DNA of 64,000 nucleotides from Vibrio sp. UCD-FRSSP16_30 (GTDB taxonomy: Bacteria > Pseudomonadota > Gammaproteobacteria > Enterobacterales > Vibrionaceae), in NCBI RefSeq assembly GCF_001676025.1, contig NZ_LZFW01000002.1:124001-188000 (forward strand), read 5' to 3'. A program made the translations under genes and the position numbers. The stretch's first letter is position 1; each line of letters starts with the position of its first letter. Under the pieces are notes generated by a model. That model had not been told where the DNA came from. It searched no databases and was given only the letters and a program-made list of their open reading frames with translations. Shown here in pieces: positions 8,866-18,372 of this stretch.

Positions 8866-10260
8866 TTATCGACCGAATGGTCCACCCATACCGCCCATAC
8901 CACCGCCACCGCCCATGCCGCCCATCATGCCTTGCATGTTGCGCATCATGCCGCGCATGCCGCCTTTTTGCATTTTCTTCATCATTTTTTGCATCTGAGT
9001 AAACTGCTTGAGCAAACGGTTTACATCTTGTACTTGTGTGCCAGAACCCGCAGCGATACGCTTTTTACGAGAACCTTTAATAAGTTCAGGACGTAGACGC
9101 TCTTTCATTGTCATAGAGCTAATGATGGCTTCCATCTGCTTAAACATTTTGTCATCGACTTTATCTTTAACATTATCAGGAAGATTACCCATACCCGGTA
9201 ATTTACCCATCATGCCAGCCATGCCGCCCATGTTTTGCATTTGACCAAGCTGTTCACGGAAGTCTTCAAGGTCAAAACCTTTCTTCTCTTTGAACTTTTT
9301 CGCCATTTTCTGTGCTTTATCGGTATCTACATTACGTTGTAGATCTTCGATAAGAGACAGAACATCACCCATACCGAGTATGCGTGAAGCAACACGATCT
9401 GGGTGGAAAGGTTCTAGTGCATCCGTTTTTTCGCCAACACCCAAGAACTTGATTGGCTTGCCAGTAATGTGCTTAACCGATAGCGCCGCACCACCACGAG
9501 CATCACCATCCACTTTGGTTAGAATCACACCCGTTAATGGTAGCGTGTCACCAAATGCTTTTGCCGTGTTTGCCGCATCTTGACCTGTCATGGCATCAAC
9601 CACGAACAAGGTTTCAACTGGCTTAATTGCACTATGAAGCTGCTGAATCTCAGCCATCATCTCTTCATCAACTGCCAAACGACCCGCGGTATCGACAATT
9701 AATACGTCATAGAATTTTTTCTTTGCGTGATCGATTGCAGCATTAGCAATCGCTAACGGCTTTTGATCGGCGCTGGATGGGAAGAAGTCGACACCAACAT
9801 CTTCGGCTAGCGTTTGTAGCTGCTTGATTGCCGCCGGACGATACACGTCGGCAGAAACAACCAATACCTTTTTCTTGTCACGCTCAGATAGAAGCTTTGA
9901 AAGCTTGGCCACACTGGTGGTTTTACCCGCACCTTGTAGACCTGCCATCAATACTACAGCCGGTGGCTGCGCAGCTAGGTTAAGCCCTTCATTGGACTCC
10001 CCCATAACCGCTTCTAATTCAGATTGAACAATCTTTATAAATTCTTGGCCCGGCGTGAGAGATTTAGATACCTCTACACCAACGGCTCCCTCTTTAACGC
10101 GCTTAATAAAATCGCGTACGACTGGGAGGGCGACATCAGCCTCAAGAAGCGCCATACGCACTTCACGTAATGTCTCTTTTATGTTGTCTTCGGTCAGTCG
10201 ACCTTTACCGCTGATATTCTTCAGCGTTTTGGATAATCGTTCAGTTAAGTTATCAAACAT
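8866..10260 (-). CDS. ffh: Signal recognition particle GTPase Ffh (SRP54)
   Basis: A 464-residue protein that with 4.5S RNA targets nascent inner-membrane proteins to FtsY. Domain order: N domain, then the G domain with GLQGAGKT at 107-114, VDTAGR, TKVDGDARGG and the GVGEK box, then the methionine-rich M domain that binds signal peptides and RNA. The C-terminus is an unusually pure Met/Gly tract (GMGGGGGMGGMGGPFGR). Length is about normal. It is divergent from ypjD and upstream of the rpsP operon, as in many gamma-proteobacteria. Confidence 0.97.
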   Translation of the reverse strand: MFDNLTERLSKTLKNISGKGRLTEDNIKETLREVRMALLEADVALPVVRDFIKRVKEGAVGVEVSKSLTPGQEFIKIVQSELEAVMGESNEGLNLAAQPPAVVLMAGLQGAGKTTSVAKLSKLLSERDKKKVLVVSADVYRPAAIKQLQTLAEDVGVDFFPSSADQKPLAIANAAIDHAKKKFYDVLIVDTAGRLAVDEEMMAEIQQLHSAIKPVETLFVVDAMTGQDAANTAKAFGDTLPLTGVILTKVDGDARGGAALSVKHITGKPIKFLGVGEKTDALEPFHPDRVASRILGMGDVLSLIEDLQRNVDTDKAQKMAKKFKEKKGFDLEDFREQLGQMQNMGGMAGMMGKLPGMGNLPDNVKDKVDDKMFKQMEAIISSMTMKERLRPELIKGSRKKRIAAGSGTQVQDVNRLLKQFTQMQKMMKKMQKGGMRGMMRNMQGMMGGMGGGGGMGGMGGPFGR

Positions 10261-10409
10261 CGTGCTCTCTTCGCGTTCAATTGCGATTCATTACTTAAAG
10301 TATACCTCACAGGCACTATTTACAAAACCATGCAAAAGAAGTACATAGCCAGTAATGTGGAATTAGGTGTATAATTTGCCCTTAACTCTAAATACTAGTA
10401 CCGAGATAT

Positions 10410-11204
10410 ATGGACTTTGCAGTTATTATTCTAGCCGTGCTTTTGTACCTATCGGCCATCTTTCTTATCCTTCCTGGGCTATTGCGTCAGTCTGAGATAA
10501 ATAGAAAGACGGTATTGAGCATAACGTTTATTGCTTTGATCCTGCACTTTTCTACTCTATTTGAGAGCATCTTTATCTCATATGGGCAAAATATGAGTAT
10601 TCTCAACGTTGCCTCACTAGTTAGTTTCATTATTTCTTTAGTACTCAGCATTGCAATGTTCAAAGCGCGCTTATGGTTTTTACTGCCTATCGCATTTGGT
10701 TTTTCATGCTTGAGCCTGATCGCCGCTGAATTTATTCCCGGCAATTTCATTACCCATTTTGAACACTCTCCAGGTTTAGTCATTCACATTACGGTGGCTT
10801 TATTTGCCTATGCGACATTAATGATTGCCGCCTTGTATGCGCTGCAACTCGCTTGGCTAGATTACAAACTCAAACAGAAAAACAGTCAGGTATTAAACCC
10901 AAACCTCCCTCCACTATTAAAAGTAGAGCGCCAACTGTTTAATATTATTTTGATCGGTAACGGCCTGCTCACTTTCACTCTGATTAGTGGTCCTCTATTT
11001 GTTGTCGACTTTTTTAGCAGTGGCAAAACACACAAGGCTCTATTGTCTTTCGTTGCTTGGCTTGTCTTTAACGTATTACTTTGGGGACACTATAAGTTGG
11101 GCTGGAGAGGAAAAAAGGTGACTTGGTTTTCAATTATCGGCGCTTGTATACTGACACTAGCTTATTTTGGTAGCCGATTTGTACGTGAAATCATTTTAAC
11201 CTAA
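10410..11204 (+). CDS. ypjD: CcsA-like inner membrane protein YpjD
   Basis: A 264-residue polytopic membrane protein with about eight hydrophobic segments, matching the cytochrome c assembly (CcsA/HemX-like) superfamily. The region HSPGLVIHITVALFAYATLMIAALYALQLAWLDYKLK and the later WGHYKLGWRGKKVTW resemble the family's conserved His-containing loops. A cytochrome c role is unlikely to be direct, because vibrios use the Ccm system. It is divergent from ffh and followed by corB, a linkage seen in E. coli and many relatives. A TATAAT -10 box lies at 10370-10375, without a good -35. True function unknown. Confidence 0.85.
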   Translation: MDFAVIILAVLLYLSAIFLILPGLLRQSEINRKTVLSITFIALILHFSTLFESIFISYGQNMSILNVASLVSFIISLVLSIAMFKARLWFLLPIAFGFSCLSLIAAEFIPGNFITHFEHSPGLVIHITVALFAYATLMIAALYALQLAWLDYKLKQKNSQVLNPNLPPLLKVERQLFNIILIGNGLLTFTLISGPLFVVDFFSSGKTHKALLSFVAWLVFNVLLWGHYKLGWRGKKVTWFSIIGACILTLAYFGSRFVREIILT

Positions 11205-11278
11205 CCATTCTCTTTATGATTTATTGACAGCAGTGAATAAATCCACCATTAATTGATTAAATATAATAAAAGGATTCA

Positions 11279-12547
11279 TTGAATTTGGACGACATCTCAA
11301 CCGGGGCACTCTTTACCCTCCTTGCATGTCTTATCGTTATATCAGGCTACTTTTCAGGTTCAGAAACTGGAATGATGTCGCTGAATCGCTATCGATTAAA
11401 GCACCTGTCAAATCAAGGGCATAAAGGCGCACGTCGTGTAGAAAAGCTTCTTACTCGTCCAGACCGTCTCATTGGTCTTATCCTTATCGGAAACAACTTA
11501 GTTAATATATTGGCATCCGCCATTGCCACCATACTGGGTATGCGATTGTACGGCGATCTAGGGGTTGCGATTGCGACAGGTATCTTGACCTTAGTGGTGC
11601 TGGTATTTGCAGAAGTAACACCTAAAACCCTAGCCGCTATTTATCCAGAGCGCGTCTCGTATACCAGCAGTATCCTGTTAAGAATACTGATGAAAGTGCT
11701 CGCGCCACTAGTAATTTTGGTTAACTTCATTACCAATGGTTTTTTGCGCCTGCTCGGCATTAAAGGCATGAATAATAAAGCGGATCACTTAAGCTCTGAT
11801 GAACTAAGAACAATAGTTAACGAAGCGGGAGGCTTAATCCCAACTCGCCACCAAGATATGCTGGTGTCGATTCTGGATCTTGAGCATGTAACCGTTAACG
11901 ACATTATGGTTCCGCGAAATGAAATTACCGGTATTGATGTTAATGACGATTGGAAATCTATTGTTCGCCAATTAACTCACTCCCCTCATGGACGAGTAGT
12001 TCTTTACCGAGATCAAATTGATGAAGTTGTCGGTATGGTTCGTTTGCGTGAAGCTTATCGTCTAATGCTGGAAAAAAATGAAGTTAATAAGCAGACACTA
12101 TTAAAATCTGCGGATGAAATTTATTTCATCCCAGAAGCTACTCCGCTTAATCTACAGTTGATTAAGTTTCAGCGTAATAAAGAGCGTATTGGTCTAGTCG
12201 TTGATGAGTATGGGGATATTATTGGTTTAGTCACGCTTGAAGACATTCTAGAAGAGATTGTCGGAGAGTTTACAACGTCTATGGCGCCTAGCTTAGCTGA
12301 GGAAATAACACCGCAGGATGATGGCTGTTACCTCATTGAGGGCGGTGCTAACATTAGAGACATCAATAAAGGGTTGCAGTGGAGTCTACCGACAAATGGT
12401 CCAAGAACACTCAATGGACTCATTTTAGAGCACCTGCAAGATCTGCCTGAAACCAATATCAGCATTATGATTGCCGATCATAATATGGAAGTGATGGACT
12501 TTTCTGAAAACAAAATCAAAATGGTAAAAGTTCACCCAATACAATAA
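11279..12547 (+). CDS. corB: CNNM/CorB-type transporter with CBS domains
   Basis: A 422-residue membrane protein homologous to E. coli YfjD/CorB, linked to Mg2+/Co2+ homeostasis (the CNNM family). An N-terminal DUF21 membrane domain includes YFSGSETGMMSLNRYRLKHL, then two CBS repeats (DIMVPRNEITGIDVNDDW... and ...GLVVDEYGDIIGLVTLEDILEEIVGEF), then a small CorC_HlyC domain. The start appears to be TTG at 11279, preceded by AAAGGA; no ATG fits. It follows ypjD by 74 bases, probably as one transcript. Confidence 0.9.
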   Translation: MNLDDISTGALFTLLACLIVISGYFSGSETGMMSLNRYRLKHLSNQGHKGARRVEKLLTRPDRLIGLILIGNNLVNILASAIATILGMRLYGDLGVAIATGILTLVVLVFAEVTPKTLAAIYPERVSYTSSILLRILMKVLAPLVILVNFITNGFLRLLGIKGMNNKADHLSSDELRTIVNEAGGLIPTRHQDMLVSILDLEHVTVNDIMVPRNEITGIDVNDDWKSIVRQLTHSPHGRVVLYRDQIDEVVGMVRLREAYRLMLEKNEVNKQTLLKSADEIYFIPEATPLNLQLIKFQRNKERIGLVVDEYGDIIGLVTLEDILEEIVGEFTTSMAPSLAEEITPQDDGCYLIEGGANIRDINKGLQWSLPTNGPRTLNGLILEHLQDLPETNISIMIADHNMEVMDFSENKIKMVKVHPIQ

Positions 12548-12578
12548 TTTAGTGCTGTTTATCATAGTAAAAGACAGA

Positions 12579-12612
12579 ATCTAAAAAAGGCTCCTAGGAG
12601 CCTTTTTTAGAT
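12579..12612. terminator. Bidirectional terminator between corB and luxS
   Basis: A perfect 34-base palindrome with A6 and T6 at its flanks around the core GGCTCCTAGGAGCC. It serves the convergent corB (+) and luxS (-). Confidence 0.9.
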
Positions 12613-12632
12613 CTAGATAAAAGCGTATTAAA

Positions 12633-13148
12633 TTATACTTTTAACGTTTGTAGCATCTCTTCAGGAAGCGCTAGTTCGTCATTTTTATTGACTGATACAC
12701 CAGCCTCTAAAATTGCTTTTGCGATTGCTTTAGCTTCTTCAAGAGAGTGCATTTGCGCTGTACCACACTGGTACTCATTCAGTTCAGGAATTTTATTCTG
12801 ATCTTCAACTTTTAGTACGTCTTCCATTGATGCAACCCATGCTGTTGCAACATCAGTTTCAGATGGTGTACCAATTAAGCTCATGTAAAAACCTGTACGA
12901 CAACCCATAGGTGAGATATCGATAATCTCTACTGCACTACCATTTAAGTGGTTACGCATAAAACCAGCATAAAGGTGCTCTAGAGTGTGAATGCCTCTTT
13001 CCGAAAGAATGTCTTTATTCGGTTGAGTGAAGCGTAGGTCAAATACTGTGATCGTATCACCGCTGGGTGTCTGCATCGTTTTTGCTACACGAACAGCAGG
13101 TGCATTCATTTTAGTATGGTCAACGGTAAAGCTATCTAATAGGGGCAT
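12633..13148 (-). CDS. luxS: S-ribosylhomocysteine lyase (AI-2 synthase)
   Basis: A 171-residue cytoplasmic metalloenzyme that splits S-ribosylhomocysteine into homocysteine and DPD, the precursor of autoinducer-2. The metal ligands are visible: H54 and H58 in HTLEH and C128 in QCGTAQ; the catalytic C83 sits in PMGCRTGFY and E57 in the HTLEH box. Length matches the vibrio enzyme. It lies just downstream of gshA; both use sulphur amino acid metabolism. AI-2 is a quorum signal in vibrios, but no receptor gene is in this window. Confidence 0.97.
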   Translation of the reverse strand: MPLLDSFTVDHTKMNAPAVRVAKTMQTPSGDTITVFDLRFTQPNKDILSERGIHTLEHLYAGFMRNHLNGSAVEIIDISPMGCRTGFYMSLIGTPSETDVATAWVASMEDVLKVEDQNKIPELNEYQCGTAQMHSLEEAKAIAKAILEAGVSVNKNDELALPEEMLQTLKV

Positions 13149-13163
13149 AATCGGCTCTCTAAG

Positions 13164-14729
13164 TTATTTCAGATACGCAAAGTATTCTTTTAAGTATTGG
13201 TCAAAATCTACCGTATCGGCAGCTTCAATTTGTTGTTGTTTATCTAATGAATCAGACACTTCTTTGTCCATGATCTCTTCAGAATAAACACTGTAGTTAT
13301 ATTGGTGATACTGCTGTTGATAGGCTTTTGCTAAATGGATACCAAAGCGTCCGTTTCCACCGTGTTCTTTTACTTTTTCAAGCATTTTACCCGACAGGGT
13401 TAATTCTGGCTCGTCAATCCAATCACGCAGTTCATCACAAACATCTTGATATTTACTGCTGTTATTGGCTTCGTCCATCACTTTAGCTATTTGTTCAAAT
13501 TGATCAAAAATGCTGTGTACCCATTGTTGCAAGGTCAGTTTCTCACCATCACAACCAATGGTTAGAGATACACCTTTACGGCGTCCTTCTGTAATTACTG
13601 AGTTCCAATTGTGTTTCCAGCAATTTAACTCACAGTCATCCATTGGCTCAGACTCACTCAGTACACACCAAGTTAGGAAGATATCTAAGAAATGAATTTG
13701 ACGTTCGCTAATACCAACAGCACTAAATGGATTCACATCAAGAGCACGAACTTCAATATACTCAACACCGCCACGTTCTAGTGCTTCTGAAGGCTTCTCG
13801 CCACTTCGAGCAACACGTTTAGGGCGTATTGGCGCATACAATTCGTTTTCAATTTGTAATACGTTGCTATTAAGTTGTTTAGGTCGACCATATTCATCGT
13901 TCTCTATTTTAGAGAAGTTAGCTGAAGGCGTGCGAATCGCGCGATTCAAACCTTGTAAGTATTCTTCAACACTATTAAAGCTAATTTTAAGATCGCTCTG
14001 CTCGTTGTTGGTGTATCCAAGATCGCTTAAGCGCAAAGACGTTGCATACTGTAGGTAACGCGTATCATTGATATTTTCAAATGGTAGCGATGTTTCTCGC
14101 CCTTGCAAAAAGCTTTTACAGATTGCCGGTGACGCACCAAAGAAATACGGAATTAGCCAGCCAAAACGATAGTAATTACGAATCAGCCCAAAATAAGCAT
14201 CCGACTTAGAAGCTTGGCGCTGTTGTTCATCTTGCTCGCCAAACAAGCTATCCCAGAATGTATCAGGAAAAGAGAAGTTAAAATGCAGACCTGAAATTAC
14301 CTGCATTAAGCTACCATATCGATGCTTTAGACCCTGACGATAAAGAGTCTTCATTCTGCCTGAATTAGAACTACCATATTGTGCTAATGCAATATCATCT
14401 TCATTGCTGACTGCGCACGGCATAGATAGTGGCCACAGCTGCTCTTGGTCAAGCTTGCTATTGGCATAATGATGAATATCCTGCAATTGAGATAGCAACG
14501 TAGGAATATCATGAGAAACAGGCGTAATGAATTCCATCAGAGACTCAGAGAAGTCAGTTGTAATCCATTGATGAGTTAAGGGTGACCCCAAACTTTCCGG
14601 ATGTGGCGTTGTGGCTATCTGGCCATCGGCTTTATAGCGAAGCGTTTCACGCTCCACTCCACGTCCATATTGAGTAAATACCTGCTTATTAGCAGCTATC
14701 TGATTGAGGCGCTGAGAAAAAATAGTCAA
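13164..14729 (-). CDS. gshA: Glutamate-cysteine ligase
   Basis: A 521-residue type 1 ligase that makes gamma-glutamylcysteine, the first step of glutathione synthesis. Family markers: RGVERETLR near the N-terminus (glutamate/ATP site), the FMEFITP-like segment [26 protein letters not shown], the [10 protein letters not shown] motif and [19 protein letters not shown]. It lies 15 bases before luxS on the same strand, likely one transcript. Two hairpins lie in its upstream leader. Confidence 0.96.
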   Translation of the reverse strand: MTIFSQRLNQIAANKQVFTQYGRGVERETLRYKADGQIATTPHPESLGSPLTHQWITTDFSESLMEFITPVSHDIPTLLSQLQDIHHYANSKLDQEQLWPLSMPCAVSNEDDIALAQYGSSNSGRMKTLYRQGLKHRYGSLMQVISGLHFNFSFPDTFWDSLFGEQDEQQRQASKSDAYFGLIRNYYRFGWLIPYFFGASPAICKSFLQGRETSLPFENINDTRYLQYATSLRLSDLGYTNNEQSDLKISFNSVEEYLQGLNRAIRTPSANFSKIENDEYGRPKQLNSNVLQIENELYAPIRPKRVARSGEKPSEALERGGVEYIEVRALDVNPFSAVGISERQIHFLDIFLTWCVLSESEPMDDCELNCWKHNWNSVITEGRRKGVSLTIGCDGEKLTLQQWVHSIFDQFEQIAKVMDEANNSSKYQDVCDELRDWIDEPELTLSGKMLEKVKEHGGNGRFGIHLAKAYQQQYHQYNYSVYSEEIMDKEVSDSLDKQQQIEAADTVDFDQYLKEYFAYLK

Positions 14730-14751
14730 AACAAGGTCACTTATAAATTTA

Positions 14752-14800
14752 GAGAGTATTCTCTCAATAGACAGTCCTACGCTTATTATCAGCGTAGGAC
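14752..14800 (-). other. Two hairpins upstream of gshA
   Basis: A perfect ten-base stem GTCCTACGCT / AGCGTAGGAC (14774-14783 with 14791-14800) and a second stem GAGAG-TATT-CTCTC (14752-14765). Neither is followed by a T run on the minus strand. They lie between the M16 protease gene and gshA and could be a weak terminator of the former or a gshA leader element. Confidence 0.5.
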
Positions 14801-14825
14801 ATACAACTACCTATAGATGGGTCAA

Positions 14826-17711
14826 TTAAGGCTCAATTTCAAGTGCCTGAATAGGTAAATTTAAGGTCTTCAGTTGAGGCATTAACTGTTTTGCATCCCC
14901 AACAACGATAATTTGATAGTCAGCAGGGTTAAACCACTTACTGGCCATCTCATTGAGTGTCTGTTTAGAGACATCTGCAACAATACTGTTGCGCGTTGCT
15001 AAGTAGTCATGATCCAAGTTGTAAGTCAGTATCGAGCTTAATAGATAAGCTTTTTGCGCTGGTGTTTCATATTTTAGCGCATCCTGCTGCCCTACCGCCA
15101 AACGCATGAACTTAATTTCCTTATCAGTAAAGCCCTCTTTTGAGGCCTTGTCCATCTCTTTGATAAGCTCTGCAATTGCCGGCGCTGTGGAGTCAGCCCT
15201 TACTTGAGCTGTTGCAACAATGGCACCCACTTCACGATTACTCGCAATATAACTACTCGCACCATAAGTGTAGCCTTTGTCTTCACGTAGGTTTTGGTTG
15301 ATACGACTATTAAAGTTGCCCCCTAAGTTAAAGTTGGCAAGCTGAGTTAAATAAGTTTCACCCGTTGCATCAAAAGGAAGCGAACGTCGCACTAGCCTTA
15401 CCGATGCTTGTGGAGCACCCGGTTTATTAACCAAGAACAACGTCTGCTGAGCCATTTTTGGTAATTTACGATGACGTAATATCGGTGGCGCTTCGCCTTG
15501 CCAGTTCAGTAAGCTGGATAGATCTTTACGAACTTGTCTTTCAGATAGATCGCCAACCACTAAGATTTGAGTTCCTTTAGGGGTGTAAAACGTCTGATAA
15601 AAGTCCTTCACATCCTGCAAAGTAAGATCTTTTACTGAAGCCATAGTGCCTGATGAAGAGCGACCATAAATGGTATCACCATAAAGAATCTGTCTGGTTG
15701 CTTGAGAGGCCAACCAACTTGGCTTTTGGTGTTCATAGACAATGCCTTCAAGCATCTGACGTTTTACTCGAGAAAAATCATCTTTACTAAACAGTGGATG
15801 GAAGAGAGATTTTTCGACCAGTGCCATTGTTGCTGTGAAGTTTTTACTCAGGCTCGATAATGTCAGCGTTGTACTGTATTGCCCCGCAGACAAAGACACA
15901 CTACTGCCTAATTTATCCAACTCGGCTTGGAATTCTTCACTGCTTAGTAAGCCACTTCCCTCAGAAACCATAGAAGAGGTTAATGTCGCTAAGCCTTCTT
16001 TTCCTCTTGGCGCATAGCGGTTACCAGCAGGCATTTTTATTTGCATCATCACCGTTGGTGTTTCTGAGCTTTTGGTGCCTAATACTTCAATGTCATTGTT
16101 TAAATGGAACGTGTATAAGCTCGGCATAGTCCCCGTAACAGCAGACTGAACTTGTGGCATTACAGAACGATCAAACGTATCCGTTACAAAGCGATATTTA
16201 AGCTCGCTATCTTTAATCGATTGATGTTTAGGGAGTGTTCTTGGTGGTGTGACAAAGGTTGCATCTCTCACCGCTAACTGCTTTTTATGCTTAGGCACTA
16301 TAGACAGTGTGACTTTATGTTTATTCTGCACAAACTGGCTATAAACATCATATACAGACTGTTGTGTCACTTGATGTAAGCGATCTAAGTCAGTTTGCAG
16401 ACGATCAGGTTGTTTGTAGTAAGTTTCGTTGGATGCCAATTGAGAAACCTTACCCTGCACACTTTGCACCGCAAAAATTGAACTAGCTTCAGCGCTACCG
16501 ATCACTTGCTGTAATACATCAGGATCGATATCAGACAGTTTAAGATTTTCAATGATATTGGTTACTTCAGCATACAGAGGGGTTAAGTCTGGTCGTTTAT
16601 GTGAGTCAGCCATGACGTACACATAAAAATTACAGGCTAACTCTGAACATCGATGAAATGCACCTGCATCTAAGGCTTTTTCGGTTTTAACCAATTTTTG
16701 GTAAAGAATACTATTTCGGCCACTACCCAATACTTGAGCTAGCACATCAAGATCGGCATTGTGTTTTTCGCCTAAATAAGTGGTTGGCCAGCCAATCACC
16801 AGCATAGGTTGCTGAATACGGTCTTCTTCTGTGACATAACGATCTTCGGTTAATGTTGCCGGTTGTTTTGGCGCAGCTTTAACTTCAGGACCTTTTGGCA
16901 TTGGCGCAAAATACTTCTCTACCCATTTAAGCACTTGCTCGGTATCAAAGTCTCCACCTATAGTCAGAACGGCATTATTAGGACCGTACCAACGTAAAAA
17001 GAATGCCTTAAGATCATTCACATCAACTTTATCTAGATCTTCAACGTAACCGATGGTTTGCCACGAGTATGGGTGCCCTTCTGGGTACATGGCTTCGCCC
17101 ATTTTCTCCCACATCAACCCATAAGGTCTATTTTCAAAGTTTTGGGCACGTTCATTTTTTACTGTTGAACGTTGTATTTCAAATTTACGTTGCGATACAG
17201 CCTCTAGCAAGAAGCCCATACGATCCGACTCTAACCACAGCATTTTTTCAAGTTGGTTAGAAGGCACGGTTTCAAAGTAGTTAGTGCGATCATCATTGGT
17301 TGTTCCGTTTAAAGAACCACCGGCTTGAGTAATGATCTTAAAGTGTTCCTGATCAGCAACATGCTTTGATCCTTGGAACATCATGTGTTCAAAGAAATGA
17401 GCAAAACCTGATTTACCCACCTCTTCTCTGGCTGAGCCAACATGATAAGTCACATCAACATGCACTAGAGGATCTGAGTGATCGGGGGCTAAAATTAAGG
17501 TTAAGCCATTTTCTAGCTTATATTTGGAATAGGCAATTGAGGCTTTACCGGGAATGGCACTGACTTGTTCAATTAATTGAATGCTAGAATTACTGTGCGT
17601 TGATTCTGAGGGTTTATCCTGAGTGGAACAAGCCGAAAGCAGAACTCCAACTGTCAGTGCTCCCACAAGCTTACACTTAGGCAATGACAAGTTGAAATGA
17701 GATAAAATCAT
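14826..17711 (-). CDS. Lipoprotein M16-family zinc metallopeptidase (two-repeat)
   Basis: A 961-residue pitrilysin/insulinase-type protease. A lipoprotein signal ends in LLSAC with C28 as lipidation site, so it is anchored on the periplasmic side of a membrane. The first M16 half has the inverted zinc motif HFFEH (H105, E108, H109) and the downstream glutamate region NERAQNFENRPYG; the second half (from about residue 530) lacks HxxEH and is the inactive partner, the usual pattern. Its substrates are unknown. It is about 10 bases downstream of yqaA, probably in one transcript. Confidence 0.9.
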   Translation of the reverse strand: MILSHFNLSLPKCKLVGALTVGVLLSACSTQDKPSESTHSNSSIQLIEQVSAIPGKASIAYSKYKLENGLTLILAPDHSDPLVHVDVTYHVGSAREEVGKSGFAHFFEHMMFQGSKHVADQEHFKIITQAGGSLNGTTNDDRTNYFETVPSNQLEKMLWLESDRMGFLLEAVSQRKFEIQRSTVKNERAQNFENRPYGLMWEKMGEAMYPEGHPYSWQTIGYVEDLDKVDVNDLKAFFLRWYGPNNAVLTIGGDFDTEQVLKWVEKYFAPMPKGPEVKAAPKQPATLTEDRYVTEEDRIQQPMLVIGWPTTYLGEKHNADLDVLAQVLGSGRNSILYQKLVKTEKALDAGAFHRCSELACNFYVYVMADSHKRPDLTPLYAEVTNIIENLKLSDIDPDVLQQVIGSAEASSIFAVQSVQGKVSQLASNETYYKQPDRLQTDLDRLHQVTQQSVYDVYSQFVQNKHKVTLSIVPKHKKQLAVRDATFVTPPRTLPKHQSIKDSELKYRFVTDTFDRSVMPQVQSAVTGTMPSLYTFHLNNDIEVLGTKSSETPTVMMQIKMPAGNRYAPRGKEGLATLTSSMVSEGSGLLSSEEFQAELDKLGSSVSLSAGQYSTTLTLSSLSKNFTATMALVEKSLFHPLFSKDDFSRVKRQMLEGIVYEHQKPSWLASQATRQILYGDTIYGRSSSGTMASVKDLTLQDVKDFYQTFYTPKGTQILVVGDLSERQVRKDLSSLLNWQGEAPPILRHRKLPKMAQQTLFLVNKPGAPQASVRLVRRSLPFDATGETYLTQLANFNLGGNFNSRINQNLREDKGYTYGASSYIASNREVGAIVATAQVRADSTAPAIAELIKEMDKASKEGFTDKEIKFMRLAVGQQDALKYETPAQKAYLLSSILTYNLDHDYLATRNSIVADVSKQTLNEMASKWFNPADYQIIVVGDAKQLMPQLKTLNLPIQALEIEP

Positions 17712-17720
17712 CGTTATTCC

Positions 17721-18176
17721 TTATAAATTACTCAGACCAGTGAATAGTCCAACGAGAACTAAGTAACGGAGCAGTTTTCCTATTGCGATTAATATGAGGC
17801 AAGGAAAAAAGCGCATACGAAGCCAACCTGCGGCTAAACACAACGGATCGCCGATTATCGGAGCCCAACTAAACAGTAAACTCCAGTAGCCATACTTTTG
17901 CAGCCAAGCTATGGCTTTGTGACCATGTTTTTCTTGTTGAGTTCGATTGGATATTAATAAACCCAGCCAGTAGTTGGTTAAACCGCCTAGTGTATTGCCC
18001 AATGTCGCCACAAGCACAATACTTGAAATTGAATATTGATTGAGGTTTAACGTCGCAAGCAGAGCCGCTTCAGAGCCACCGGGTAAAAGAGTGGCGCTCA
18101 AAAAACCCGTGACAAATAATAATGTTAAAGCCGAATCTGCAAACCAAACGCCTAATTGCGAAAATACAGCATCCAC
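17721..18176 (-). CDS. yqaA: DedA/SNARE-associated family membrane protein YqaA
   Basis: A 151-residue small membrane protein of the VTT (DedA-like) superfamily. Visible: FLSATLLPGGSEAALL, the glycine-rich GNTLGGLTNYWLGL re-entrant loop and YWSLLFSWAPIIGDPLCLAAGWLRM, followed by a terminal hydrophobic helix. Related DedA proteins help lipid carrier recycling and membrane potential, but YqaA itself has no settled function. It precedes the M16 protease gene on the same strand. Confidence 0.88.
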   Translation of the reverse strand: MDAVFSQLGVWFADSALTLLFVTGFLSATLLPGGSEAALLATLNLNQYSISSIVLVATLGNTLGGLTNYWLGLLISNRTQQEKHGHKAIAWLQKYGYWSLLFSWAPIIGDPLCLAAGWLRMRFFPCLILIAIGKLLRYLVLVGLFTGLSNL

Positions 18177-18204
18177 TACATGACTTCCTTAACGAAAAAC
18201 CATC

Positions 18205-18235
18205 CTATTACACATTCACTTGAGCGGTGTAATAG
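18205..18235 (-). promoter_or_regulatory. Inverted repeat upstream of yqaA
   Basis: CTATTACAC (18205-18213) and GTGTAATAG (18227-18235) form a perfect nine-base inverted repeat with a 13-base spacer, about 30 bases before the yqaA ATG. It may be an operator or a leader hairpin. No regulator is recognised. Confidence 0.4.
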
Positions 18236-18329
18236 AGGGAAAACTTCGTATTTATTTTTCGATAAGCATGACAACATACTACAGATAATTAGGGGTAATA
18301 TCATTGTTTGCCACTAAAGATAGATGAAA

Positions 18330-18357
18330 AAAAAGGATGCAAAAAAGCATCCTTTTT
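18330..18357 (-). terminator. Terminator of the oadGAB operon
   Basis: Stem AAAAAGGATGC / GCATCCTTTTT with a six-base loop, followed by a T run on the minus strand just after oadB. Confidence 0.85.
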
Positions 18358-18372
18358 ATCGGTGATATCTAT

